Source: Pelolinea submarina
Lineage (GTDB): Bacteria; Chloroflexota; Anaerolineae; Anaerolineales; Anaerolineaceae
DNA length: 64,000 nucleotides
Reading direction: 5' to 3'
Assembly: GCF_003966975.1 (NCBI RefSeq)
Contig: NZ_AP018437.1
Span: 3,455,888-3,519,887 of the forward strand
Positions 26,695 through 34,992 of the stretch are shown here, piece by piece. The position numbers and the translations under genes are program-made. The notes under the pieces are model-generated. The model did no database searches, was not told the DNA's origin, and saw only the letters and a program-made list of their open reading frames with translations. The number at the start of each line of letters is the position of its first letter. Positions within the stretch are counted from its first letter, which is position 1.

Positions 26695-26763
26695 GTTTTG
26701 GTTATTATATGTTACGTTTGACCGTTCGTTTTACTTATGTTAGAATGTTTTTATAACCAAAAC
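26695..26763. repeat. perfect 11-bp inverted repeat bracketing the divergent promoters
   Basis: GTTTTGGTTAT (26695-26705) and ATAACCAAAAC (26753-26763) are exact reverse complements 47 bp apart. One touches the -35 of the minus promoter and the other covers the plus-strand transcription start. This arrangement suits a regulator that controls both directions, perhaps the DeoR protein at 16359 or a looped repressor. Confidence 0.8.
26718..26746 (+). promoter_or_regulatory. sigma-70 promoter of the GHMP kinase gene
   Basis: TTGACC (26718-26723) and TAGAAT (26741-26746) are 17 nt apart. Transcription would start about 26753, giving a leader of about 53 nt before the ATG at 26806, which has GGGAG 7 nt upstream. 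Confidence 0.8.
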
Positions 26764-26805
26764 CTAAACAAATGGTGGTTTAACCATCCCAAAGGGAGTG
26801 CTGCG

Positions 26806-28266
26806 ATGCCAAAAGACTTGAACTTCTATATGGATCGATATCCAAGCCTGAAGAAATTCCATCAAAATACTGGGGAATTAGCCGAAAAAGGTTATTTTTC
26901 CAGGAATGAAGAAATTCTGATCAACCGCACACCCGGAAGGCTGGATTTAATGGGCGGGAATGACGATTACACCGGCGGTCTGGTCTTTGAGAAAACCATC
27001 CGCGAAGCAACCATGGCAGCCGTCCAAGCCCGACCCGATGTGGAAATCCATTTTTACAACCCGGACGTGAAATCGTTGGGCTGGGAAGATCACATCATTT
27101 TCTCGCTGGCCGACCTGCACGAGAATGGCCGGTTAAAACCCATGGAAAGCGTGCGCAGCTGGATCAACGCGGACGACAAACGCGCCTGGAGCGCATATAT
27201 CGTCGGAAACATATACTATTTACTGGAACATTTCCCGGAGAAAATCACGCATGGATTTTCTCTCTATCTGGAATCGGATGTACCTCTGGGTAAGGGCGTG
27301 AGTTCCTCCGCCGCGCTGGAAGTGGCCGCCATGAAAGCCATCGCCGCCTTATACGGCATCGAGGTCAGTGGCGTCGACCTGGCTTCCTGGACACAGTGGG
27401 TCGAGATTGCCCTGACCCAGTCCGCCTGCGGCATCATGGACCAGCTGGCAGTGGTGATGGGAGACGAGAATGATTTCGTGCCCATGCTGTGCCAGCCCTG
27501 CCTGCCCTACCCGCTGGTGCAGCTGCCTGAGAATTTATACGTGTGGGGCATTGATTCCGACGTACGCCATGCTGTTTCGGGGATCGAATACGAAGCCGCG
27601 CGGGCAGCCACTTTCATGGGCTACCGCTACTTATGCGAATGGGAGAAATTAACGCCCAGACTGGATGAAAGCGGTGCGCTGCCGCGCTGGGTGGAATCAC
27701 AATGGGACGGTTATTTGGCCAATTTATCCCCTTCCACCTACCGGAAGAATTTTGATGAGCGCCTGCCCCAAACAGAATCAGGAGCGGATTTCAATCAAAA
27801 GTTCAGCGACCACCTGGACCCCTTCACGCCGGTGCGGCCGGAAGTGGACTACCCGGTGCGCGGCGCCACTCGCTACGCGGTCGAAGAAAACTGGCGCGTG
27901 AAATCGTTTTTCAGTCTGATCTCCAAGCCGGCCGAACGCATCGACGACCTGACCGGCGCCCTGTTGGGTGAATTGATGTATCAATCACATTTGGGGTACA
28001 GCGAATGCGGTCTGGGGTCGGAATACACCGACAAGATCGTTGAGCTGGTGCAAGCTGAGCGGGACAATGGCCTGCTGGGTGCCAAGATCACCGGCGGCGG
28101 CGCGGGCGGTACTGTGGCGATATTGGGAAAGAACACACAGCAAGCGCAAGAGGCTTTCCGGCGTGTGGCGGAACGCTATCAGCAGTGGAGTCAAAAAGAA
28201 CCCTACATTTTTGAGGGCTCTTCCCCGGGCTGCGACGCCTTTGGGATCCATAAAATAATCTTCTAA
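26806..28266 (+). CDS. GHMP-family sugar kinase (galactokinase/L-arabinokinase-like)
   Basis: A 486-residue GHMP kinase. Motif 1 is GRLDLMGGNDDYTGG, motif 2 is PLGKGVSSSAALEVA (phosphate loop) and motif 3 is the Gly-rich KITGGGAGGTVAIL near the C-terminus. The layout and insertions resemble galactokinase and the kinase half of L-arabinokinase, which phosphorylate the sugar at C1. GGGAG lies 7 nt before the chosen ATG; the open frame extends upstream without a ribosome site. It is divergent from the ABC/isomerase operon and shares a regulatory region, so it probably phosphorylates the same or a related imported sugar. Confidence 0.85.
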   Translation: MPKDLNFYMDRYPSLKKFHQNTGELAEKGYFSRNEEILINRTPGRLDLMGGNDDYTGGLVFEKTIREATMAAVQARPDVEIHFYNPDVKSLGWEDHIIFSLADLHENGRLKPMESVRSWINADDKRAWSAYIVGNIYYLLEHFPEKITHGFSLYLESDVPLGKGVSSSAALEVAAMKAIAALYGIEVSGVDLASWTQWVEIALTQSACGIMDQLAVVMGDENDFVPMLCQPCLPYPLVQLPENLYVWGIDSDVRHAVSGIEYEAARAATFMGYRYLCEWEKLTPRLDESGALPRWVESQWDGYLANLSPSTYRKNFDERLPQTESGADFNQKFSDHLDPFTPVRPEVDYPVRGATRYAVEENWRVKSFFSLISKPAERIDDLTGALLGELMYQSHLGYSECGLGSEYTDKIVELVQAERDNGLLGAKITGGGAGGTVAILGKNTQQAQEAFRRVAERYQQWSQKEPYIFEGSSPGCDAFGIHKIIF

Positions 28267-28291
28267 AATTCACGCACACACAATCTCACTT

Positions 28292-28329
28292 GTCCATCAG
28301 GCCTTATGATTCACCAAAGCCTGATGGAC
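28292..28329. terminator. stem-loop between convergent GHMP kinase and MFS genes
   Basis: GTCCATCAGGC and GCCTGATGGAC form a perfect 11-bp stem with a loop of about 16 nt, between the ends of two convergent genes. There is no T-run on either side, so it is probably a weak or factor-assisted bidirectional terminator. Confidence 0.6.
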
Positions 28330-28345
28330 GGTGCGGTTTAAGCAA

Positions 28346-29512
28346 TCAATGATCCCCCAGCAGCAGGTTCCGGCGGGTGAGCCATATCCCCAGCAGCAAG
28401 GCCGTAAAAATCACAGCGGCCACGCCGGAGAATAAAATCGTCGAACCATACAGCTCATAAACATATCCACCCAGCAGCACGCTGAGGCTGGAGCCGATGC
28501 TCATGACGCCGCTTTTCAACGCCTGGCCGGTGGTCTGCATTTCCTGATCCGCGTGGCGGTCGATATAGGCTACCGAAGCCGACCAAATCAACGCGAAAGA
28601 AGCACCTCCGAAGAACTGGAGGGGCACCAGCACGATCGGGTCTTTGATCACCGACAGGGAGCACAACCTGAGAAATTGCAGCGTAAAAGCGAAAATAATG
28701 ATTGTGGATAGTTTCAAATGCTTCAGGGCTTTCTCCACCAACAGGAAACCGATCATCTCACTCAAGATAGCGATTGCCATGGAAAGGCCCATCATCAAAG
28801 AGGAACCGCCCAACATCTTGATGTGCAGGAATAAATATCCGGTAATGCTGGACTCCGCCAGGCTCCACACTACGTTTGCCAACAATAAGATTATGGTTCC
28901 CTTCCTCTTTAAAAAGGCCCACATATAATTCAACTTAATTTCAGAATGGCTCAAAACACCGGTTTCTCGGGGAATCAGAAATGAATTAAAAAAGAATAAT
29001 AGCAATAAGGATTGGGAGACAAAAAACATGGCGGCGAAGTTCCAATCGCTGAGCAGGTAGCTGACCGTCAGAACACCCAAGCCCCAGCCCACCGAACCAC
29101 CAATGCGCACCCGACCGTATTGGGATTTATCGCTCAATAAAGCCAGGGTGATCTTGTCCAGGATGGGGTTCATGGGCGCAGCGGAAATCGCGTAGGTCAG
29201 GCAGCCCAGGGCAGTCATCCAGAAGGTATTGGCGCGCGACAGTATCACCAGCGCAGCGATAAAACCCAGCGCGCAAAAGCGCAGAATTACGCTCGGCTTC
29301 TTGATCAGATCGGATAAATAGCCAAACAGAAAACTGCTCGCGGCAGTGACCATGTAAGGGATGCTGATCAGTAAACCGATTTGTTTTCCAGCCAGGCCCC
29401 TGCTTTCATAATATACGCTCATATAGGGCATAAATGCAGCTGCCGCGCACCAGTACAGAAAATAGGCATTCACCAGCGAGAAATTACGGCCTTTTACTTT
29501 GCTTGTTATCAT
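28346..29512 (-). CDS. MFS transporter (LacY/nucleoside-symporter-like)
   Basis: A 388-residue membrane protein with about twelve hydrophobic helices, in the MFS_1-like (LacY/NupG) branch of the major facilitator superfamily. Near the N-terminus is YESRGLAGKQIGLLISIPYMV, and between helices 2 and 3 is GYLSDLIKKPSVILRF. It could import a sugar or export a metabolite. It is convergent with the GHMP kinase and lies before the GATase-like gene terminator, so it is probably its own transcript. Confidence 0.88.
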   Translation of the reverse strand: MITSKVKGRNFSLVNAYFLYWCAAAAFMPYMSVYYESRGLAGKQIGLLISIPYMVTAASSFLFGYLSDLIKKPSVILRFCALGFIAALVILSRANTFWMTALGCLTYAISAAPMNPILDKITLALLSDKSQYGRVRIGGSVGWGLGVLTVSYLLSDWNFAAMFFVSQSLLLLFFFNSFLIPRETGVLSHSEIKLNYMWAFLKRKGTIILLLANVVWSLAESSITGYLFLHIKMLGGSSLMMGLSMAIAILSEMIGFLLVEKALKHLKLSTIIIFAFTLQFLRLCSLSVIKDPIVLVPLQFFGGASFALIWSASVAYIDRHADQEMQTTGQALKSGVMSIGSSLSVLLGGYVYELYGSTILFSGVAAVIFTALLLGIWLTRRNLLLGDH

Positions 29513-29556
29513 TTAAATTCCGGGTTGAAGGTTCCTTTCGTAAATCTGCCAATAGA

Positions 29557-29597
29557 AGAAAAAAAGCCCCAAATCAGATTATTTCGGGGCTTCTTCT
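29557..29597 (-). terminator. intrinsic terminator of the ribose-type ABC operon
   Basis: On the minus strand AGAAGAAGCCCC and GGGGCTTTTTTT form a stem with a loop of about 15 nt and a strong T-run, 22 nt after the end of the 29619 gene. Confidence 0.85.
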
Positions 29598-29618
29598 GTT
29601 GATGAAAAAATCTAGCTT

Positions 29619-30386
29619 TTACAGCTTACCGGCGCACCACATCGCGATACGCTGCCAGAAGGTTGCATAGTCCGGCCATTCCAGGAAATTGCCGGCCCAG
29701 TGCGGGCCTACGTCGGAGGTGAACACGATGCTGCGGCCTTTGCCGGAAGAGCAGGTTGCGATGAGGGGGTCGCCATTATAGGAGGCCACCAATTCGCTGC
29801 CGGGTTTCAGGAAAGTCTTATTATAGCCCATGTACATATAGGGCACGTCCCAGGATAATCCCTTCAGGATGGGGTGATCGGGCTGTTCGAACTTCATCGC
29901 GAAGCCCTCGGTGACTTCCACACGATCGTCCGCGCCGCGCGGTTCGCAGGTCACAGGCATGACTTCTTCGATCTTCGTTCCGCCGTAAAGGCCCTTGCCC
30001 TGCAGGCCGGAGAAGGAAAGCCAGCCGCCGATCATCATAAATCCGCCGCCGTTTTTCACGTAATTGTAGAGCGCGGTTACGCGGTCAGGCCCCATTGGGG
30101 TCTTAAAAGGCGGGAGATTACCCGGCTGAAATACGATGTTGTTGTAACCAAGATCGCTGACCATTACCGCGTCATATTGGTTGAATTCTTCCACTGTTGA
30201 AGGCATATCCACGGTAGCGTTGCTGCCGGGGATATGGACACATTCGATATCTTTGGACGCGTTCAGCGCATTGCGCAGATAGCGAGCGGAATCAGAATAG
30301 TAAGCATACGACCAGGAATCCATACCTTTCATGGAGGTTGTCAAATTAACCTGGGTATCACCTACATACAATACTTTTATTCCCAT
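29619..30386 (-). CDS. glutamine amidotransferase-like protein (GATase1-like, PF07090 type)
   Basis: A 255-residue cytoplasmic protein of the GATase1-like (DUF1355/PF07090) family. Blocks such as VLYVGDTQ, YDAVMVSDLGYNN, GGGFMMIGGWLSFSG and GRSIVFTSDVGPHWAGNFLEWPDY are typical. The usual nucleophilic-Cys elbow of true amidotransferases is replaced by GGWLSF, so glutaminase activity is unlikely. The family is often found beside sugar ABC transporters. It follows the ribose-type binding protein after a hairpin; GAGGAAAAAA precedes the ATG. Its function is unknown. Confidence 0.85.
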   Translation of the reverse strand: MGIKVLYVGDTQVNLTTSMKGMDSWSYAYYSDSARYLRNALNASKDIECVHIPGSNATVDMPSTVEEFNQYDAVMVSDLGYNNIVFQPGNLPPFKTPMGPDRVTALYNYVKNGGGFMMIGGWLSFSGLQGKGLYGGTKIEEVMPVTCEPRGADDRVEVTEGFAMKFEQPDHPILKGLSWDVPYMYMGYNKTFLKPGSELVASYNGDPLIATCSSGKGRSIVFTSDVGPHWAGNFLEWPDYATFWQRIAMWCAGKL

Positions 30387-30442
30387 TTTTTTCCTCGATA
30401 AAACCTTATTATGCTTGTTACGTTATAATTCTTAATGGAGGG

Positions 30443-30475
30443 GGTGTCAGATAGGGGTAATCCCTATCTGACACC
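30443..30475 (-). terminator. 14-bp stem-loop after the ribose-type binding-protein gene
   Basis: GGTGTCAGATAGGG and CCCTATCTGACACC form a perfect 14-bp stem with a 5-nt loop, 13 nt after the stop of the 30488 gene and before the GATase-like gene. It has no T-run, so it probably stabilises the upstream mRNA or partially terminates. Confidence 0.7.
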
Positions 30476-30487
30476 TCTGCGGTTTCT

Positions 30488-31573
30488 TTACTCAACAATT
30501 ACCGGGCAAAGATTAACATCCCCTACGTACTGGTACTTCAATAAATCTGGGTCTTCGATATTATCCTGCGTTAAAGCAGCCATACCGACGGTCACATGCT
30601 GGGTGATTTCTTCCTTGGTGATTTCACCGCGGAGATATTTGGCCAACGTCTCAACAGCCAACCAACCCATTTGATAAGGATCCTGCGCAATCAAGGTGCC
30701 GTAAATGCCTGCCTTGAGGTCTTGGACCTGCTGAGGATCGGCGTCGTAGGACATCAAAACGATATCGCCGGCCTTGCCCTGTTCAATAATCGCGGAAGCT
30801 GCGCCTGCGGCAATTGAAGAAACTGCCACATACACACCCTTGAGGTCCGGGTTGCCAATAATTGCGGCAGAAACGCATTCGGCCGACTTGGTGGCATCGT
30901 GATTGGCATAGCAGGTTTCCAGGATGTTGGCTTCCGGATTCAGTTCTTTCATGGTGTCGATGAAACCGGCCAAACGCTGGCCAGCGCCATAAGAACCGGG
31001 GGTCGTTCCAACTGTGTAATATGAACCTTCCCCACCGGTGATTTCGAACAATGCTTTCGCGGCGGCCACACCACCGGAATACTGATCGGATTCAATGCCC
31101 ATCAGCTCAACCGGATCCGACAAGGTCACATCGGCGGTTACTACCGGAATTCCATCATCCATCCAGGTCTGCACATAGGTTACCAGCGCATCCGGGTCAG
31201 TGGGCACAATGATCATGCCATCGGGTTCCAAAGCCAAAGCACCATCGATGAAGGGCTGCTGCTTATTGAAATCCCACTCTGCCGGGCCGGCCCAGTTGAG
31301 TTCGACGTTATATTTTTCGGCGGCGGCGATAGCACCGCAGTGCATGGTCGTGAAGTAAGGAATTCCAACTTCCGCAACAACCGCGGTGATAAGCAGGGGT
31401 TCCTGTTCAGCAGCGGCCGCTTCAGCGGTGTCCGCGGCTTCATCTTCAGCAGCAACAGCTGCTTCTGCCGGTTCTTCAACCGCAGCTTCAGTGGCCGCAG
31501 TGGTCGAGCAGGCATTCAATACCAATAATAGGGATACCGCTAAAACTATCAGTAAACGTGTTTTTTCTTTCAT
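30488..31573 (-). CDS. sugar ABC transporter substrate-binding lipoprotein (ribose/RbsB type)
   Basis: A 361-residue lipoprotein. Its signal peptide ends at LLLVLNAC (Cys about 22), then an Ala/Glu-rich linker to about residue 58, then a periplasmic-binding-protein fold of the ribose/galactose class (LITAVVAEVGIPYFTTM, GMIIVPTDPDALVTYVQTW, LMSYDADPQQVQDLKAGIYGTLIAQDPYQMGW). GGAGTAGAG precedes the ATG. It forms an importer with the permease at 31677 and the ATPase at 32779. Ligand unknown; a sugar or sugar alcohol is likely. Confidence 0.93.
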   Translation of the reverse strand: MKEKTRLLIVLAVSLLLVLNACSTTAATEAAVEEPAEAAVAAEDEAADTAEAAAAEQEPLLITAVVAEVGIPYFTTMHCGAIAAAEKYNVELNWAGPAEWDFNKQQPFIDGALALEPDGMIIVPTDPDALVTYVQTWMDDGIPVVTADVTLSDPVELMGIESDQYSGGVAAAKALFEITGGEGSYYTVGTTPGSYGAGQRLAGFIDTMKELNPEANILETCYANHDATKSAECVSAAIIGNPDLKGVYVAVSSIAAGAASAIIEQGKAGDIVLMSYDADPQQVQDLKAGIYGTLIAQDPYQMGWLAVETLAKYLRGEITKEEITQHVTVGMAALTQDNIEDPDLLKYQYVGDVNLCPVIVE

Positions 31574-31676
31574 CTCTACTCCATATTTATCTATTTCTTG
31601 ACGCTAAGAAACCAATAAAAAGATTATTTTGTGTTCCACCTCCTTCCAGCCTCTATCTCTCCTAATACAGTCGTCC

Positions 31677-32786
31677 TCAATCAAGAAGACTTGCGTATCT
31701 TTTCTGATCCAGATACACAGCAATAACCAGGAAAACGCCGGTTGCAATCATTTGATAGAAAGCGCCCACGCTCATGATGACCAGACCGGTCTGAATAATG
31801 GTAGGAATCAGCGCGCCCAACATGGCTCCGGGAATGGATGCCCGTCCGCCCTTCAGGCTGGTTCCGCCCATCACTGCCGCGGTAATTGCCAGCAAACCAT
31901 CTGTCTGATGGCCCTGCGGGTTGGTCGTCGCAAAACGTGCCAGGTCAAAGAAACCAGCGATACCCGCCAAGACACCTACCAGTACGAAAATTGAGACTAC
32001 ATATAAATCGGTGTTGATACCCGATCTTTCTGATGATTCTTTGGAAGATCCGATTGCGCAGGTATATAAGCCAAACTTGGTATAGCGCATCATCAGCCAC
32101 ATAATCCCGCTGATAATCAACGCCACCACCAGCGGCAGGGGAATCAGATCGAGTAATTTTTTATGTCCAAAACCCAACTGCAGCGCGCGCGGAATACCCA
32201 CTTCGGAAGCGCCCTGGGTGATGACCAGGGAAATACCCCAATACACCATCATGGTTGCCAGAGTGGCAATAAACGCTTCCATTTTCAGCTTGGTGACGAT
32301 CAAACCATTGATCATCCCGAACAATCCGCCGAACACAATCGAAGCGGCTACCGCCGCAACGATGGCCATACCCAGATTCGGGTATGATCCCGCCATGATC
32401 TGTTCGGGTGTCCCGGCGACCATCTTCAAAATCTTGGCTGCCAGGGTCGAGGTCAGGATCAAATTGGTGCCGACTGAAAGGTCCATGTTCTTGGAAGCCA
32501 ACTGGATGGTTGCGCCTACTGCCAAAATCAACATTTGGGAAGCATTCAAGCCGACTGTGAAAAGCGTTCCCGGTTTCAGAAATACATTATTGGGGGTTAA
32601 ATACCCGAAAATTGCAACTAAAACCACGAGAATTACCAATATCCAAAAAGCCGTTGAACGTAAAACCATCTGAATAGGAGTCAGGTCTTTTTGCTCAATG
32701 CTCGACAAATGACCTGCAGCGGGCTGAACGCCATTCTCCCCGTTCTTTAATTTCTCAACCGCTTCTCCCTGAATTTGATCACTCAT
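31677..32786 (-). CDS. sugar ABC transporter permease (RbsC type)
   Basis: A 369-residue permease of the ribose/xylose class with 8-10 hydrophobic helices. Typical motifs are ASKNMDLSVGTNLILTSTLAA near the centre and TDGLLAITAAVMGGTSLKGGRASIPGAMLGAL towards the C-terminus. AAAGGAGAGAGCAAAA precedes the ATG at 32786, and the gene overlaps the ATPase stop by 8 nt. The N-terminal 40 residues are hydrophilic. Confidence 0.93.
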   Translation of the reverse strand: MSDQIQGEAVEKLKNGENGVQPAAGHLSSIEQKDLTPIQMVLRSTAFWILVILVVLVAIFGYLTPNNVFLKPGTLFTVGLNASQMLILAVGATIQLASKNMDLSVGTNLILTSTLAAKILKMVAGTPEQIMAGSYPNLGMAIVAAVAASIVFGGLFGMINGLIVTKLKMEAFIATLATMMVYWGISLVITQGASEVGIPRALQLGFGHKKLLDLIPLPLVVALIISGIMWLMMRYTKFGLYTCAIGSSKESSERSGINTDLYVVSIFVLVGVLAGIAGFFDLARFATTNPQGHQTDGLLAITAAVMGGTSLKGGRASIPGAMLGALIPTIIQTGLVIMSVGAFYQMIATGVFLVIAVYLDQKRYASLLD

Positions 32787-33561
32787 TTTTGCTCTCTCCT
32801 TTGCCACCTAACATGTAATTCAGTACTTCCTGCAAAGTTGTCTTTTTCGCTTCCAGAGAAGCCACGATTTGTCCATGACGCAGCACCACAATGCGGTCTG
32901 CAAAGGAGACCATTTTTGGAATGTCATGCGAGATGACCAACACAGCCAGTCCGCGTGCGGAGGCTGCCCGGATTGTGTCGTAAACAATAGAAGATTGGCG
33001 CGCTCCCAGAGCCGCGGTGGGCTCATCCATGATCAAGGCTGTATTGGCCCAGGTAACGGCCTTGGCCACTGCCAGGGCCTGCCTTTCACCCCCGGATAAT
33101 GCGCGGGTATCTACGGATATGGATTTCAGCCCAATTCCCAGAGAAGCCAAAGCTTTCTTGGATTCGGCGCGCATAGCCTTCCTGTCCAAAACCCCCATTC
33201 GTCCCAAAATTCCGGTTCTCATAATCTCTCTTCCGAGGAAGAGATTATCCGAGACAGGTAAATCGGGCGCCAAAGAAAGATCCTGATAAACCGTAAAAAC
33301 GCCGATCTTATGCGCGTGATTGATGGATTGGACTTCCGTTTTTTGACCCCAGAAGAATAAATCGCCCTCGGTTTTTTGAATCGCCCCGCAAATGATTTTT
33401 GCCAGGGTCGATTTACCTGCTCCGTTGTCTCCAATCAGAGCCAGAATTTCACCCTTGTAAACCTTTAAATCTACCCCTCGTAGTGCCTGTAAGTGACCGT
33501 AATTTTTCTTGATACCCTTTACTTCTATTGCAACTTGCTCATTCGTACCACCTGTATCCAT
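32779..33561 (-). CDS. sugar ABC transporter ATP-binding protein (single-domain)
   Basis: A 260-residue ATPase with Walker A GDNGAGKSTLAK, signature LSGGERQALAVAKAV, Walker B ALIMDEPTAALGARQ and the switch His in VISHDIPKM. It is a single nucleotide-binding domain, unlike the tandem RbsA of E. coli, so two copies would assemble with the RbsC-type permease, as in FrcA-type systems. It is the first transporter gene after lacI and is probably in one operon with it. Confidence 0.93.
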   Translation of the reverse strand: MDTGGTNEQVAIEVKGIKKNYGHLQALRGVDLKVYKGEILALIGDNGAGKSTLAKIICGAIQKTEGDLFFWGQKTEVQSINHAHKIGVFTVYQDLSLAPDLPVSDNLFLGREIMRTGILGRMGVLDRKAMRAESKKALASLGIGLKSISVDTRALSGGERQALAVAKAVTWANTALIMDEPTAALGARQSSIVYDTIRAASARGLAVLVISHDIPKMVSFADRIVVLRHGQIVASLEAKKTTLQEVLNYMLGGKGESKNE

Positions 33562-33592
33562 AAGCTACTTTCCTTTCCATTATTTTCAAACC

Positions 33593-34639
33593 CTAAGTTT
33601 TTGGGGCATTTCGATGAGGTTGGGGAGGAGCAGTACTGTCTCTAACAATAAGCTTTGCTTTCAGCTCAATTACTTCAGGAGAAGGTTGCTTTTTATTGCG
33701 CAGCCGCATTACTACGCGTTTGGCAGCAGTCTGGCCAATTTCATAAGCCGGTTGGTCAACAGCCGTCAAGGATGGCTGGTTGATTGAGTACCAATACATA
33801 TCGTCAAAACCGAGGATGGAAATATCAGAAGGAATGGATAAACCGGCGTCTTTGATGGCACCCAGAGCGCCGACCGTCATCAGGTTATTTGAGGCAAAAA
33901 CTGCCGTGGGGATTTCAGGCTGCTGAAGCAATTCAGCCATGCATCTGTAGCCGCCCGCGATTGTATGATCGCCTCGTTTGAGCAAGGATGGTTCCAGCGA
34001 TCCGAATTCTTCCTCCATGGCGCCCACAAAGCCCTTGGTCCTCTGGTCGGAAGATATGCGATTTGCCGGGCCGGCGATGAAGGCTATTTTTTTATGCCCT
34101 AAAGAAATCAGGTAGTCGCAGGCTTCCTTTGAAGCTTCGTAGTTATTCACGATCACCGAATCAACATTGCAGCCGGGAACGTAATTATCAATAAATACAA
34201 CGTGGGTCTGCCTGTCCAGGATAGGCGCATATTGTTTACAGGAGGAGAATCCGCTGGGGGCAATCAGAATGGCGTCCACTTGTTTGGAAAGCATCAGCAT
34301 GCAAAGGTCGTGTTCCAAAGCGTCGTCATAGTTGCTGTTAGCCAGGATCAGGCTGTAGCCGGAGCTGCGCACAACCTCTTCCACGCCTTTTATCATCAAA
34401 CCGAAGAAGGGATTTTCAATATCGCCCATCACCAATCCGATGGTGCGGGTGGTGGTGCGTTTCAAGCTGGCCGCGACCTGGTTAGGGTAATACCCCAATT
34501 CATCGATAGCCTTGAGTACGCGTTCGACGGTTTCTTTGGAAGCGGCATTGGGGATTTGGTTAATGATGCGGGAAATGGTCGTTTTGGAAACGCCCGTCTT
34601 TTCCGCCACATCGTTCATTGTTACTGGTTTATTTTTCAT
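33593..34639 (-). CDS. LacI-family transcriptional regulator
   Basis: A 348-residue LacI/GalR regulator. The helix-turn-helix TMNDVAEKTGVSKTTISRIINQ (about 7-28) with hinge QVAASLKRTTTRTIGLVMGDI is followed by a periplasmic-binding-like effector domain. It heads the ribose-type ABC operon and is divergent from an FGGY kinase. Four 13-bp iterons lie between its consensus promoter and its start codon and are the obvious binding target for autorepression. No strong ribosome site precedes the ATG. Confidence 0.92.
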   Translation of the reverse strand: MKNKPVTMNDVAEKTGVSKTTISRIINQIPNAASKETVERVLKAIDELGYYPNQVAASLKRTTTRTIGLVMGDIENPFFGLMIKGVEEVVRSSGYSLILANSNYDDALEHDLCMLMLSKQVDAILIAPSGFSSCKQYAPILDRQTHVVFIDNYVPGCNVDSVIVNNYEASKEACDYLISLGHKKIAFIAGPANRISSDQRTKGFVGAMEEEFGSLEPSLLKRGDHTIAGGYRCMAELLQQPEIPTAVFASNNLMTVGALGAIKDAGLSIPSDISILGFDDMYWYSINQPSLTAVDQPAYEIGQTAAKRVVMRLRNKKQPSPEVIELKAKLIVRDSTAPPQPHRNAPKT

Positions 34640-34647
34640 AGTCAGGC

Positions 34648-34699
34648 AATCGTCTTACTTAATCGGTTTCGTTAATCGTTTTCCTAAATCGATTTCATT
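34648..34699. repeat. four tandem 13-bp iterons upstream of lacI
   Basis: Units begin at 34648, 34661, 34674 and 34687, exactly 13 bp apart: AATCGTCTTACTT, AATCGGTTTCGTT, AATCGTTTTCCTA and AATCGATTTCATT. The consensus is AATCGNTTTCNTT; its complement GAAANCGATT resembles LacI-family half-operators. The array runs from the lacI -10 to 9 bp before its start codon. Confidence 0.85.
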
Positions 34700-34725
34700 A
34701 TATTGAAATTGCCTATACATGTCAA
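34697..34725 (-). promoter_or_regulatory. perfect sigma-70 promoter of lacI and the ABC operon
   Basis: On the minus strand TTGACA (34725-34720) and TATAAT (34702-34697) are separated by exactly 17 nt. Transcription would start about 34690, inside the fourth iteron, so binding there would block initiation. Confidence 0.9.
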
Positions 34726-34992
34726 TACCTCCTGATAAATTTTTAAGATTTACACGCCGTCCGCTCCCCTACTGCCATTAAAAGCCACCGTAATTCCAGT
34801 CCATCGAAGGATGCTATAATTGGGATTGCCTCTATCTCAAAATTTATTTCCACCTAAACTCCGCAGGGAGATTTTTTGAATTGCCAAGAATGGATATTGC
34901 CCGATTTTCCGGGTATTTATACCGTTCTGACCGCAATTCCGGCCATCTTCTTCTGAGTTTGGAGACACAAAAGAAATATATTTGAGGTAAGG

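Larger units (their letters stand above)
34640..34992. promoter_or_regulatory. divergent regulatory region, lacI / FGGY kinase
   Basis: This 353-bp gap holds the lacI promoter and iterons (34648-34725) on one side. On the other is the FGGY kinase promoter, an extended -10 TGCTATAAT (34812-34820), and its leader of about 165 nt, with GAGGTAAGG just before the ATG at 34993. The leader contains short open frames (for example TTG at 34876 after GGGAG, ATG at 34891) of unknown value. Confidence 0.7.
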
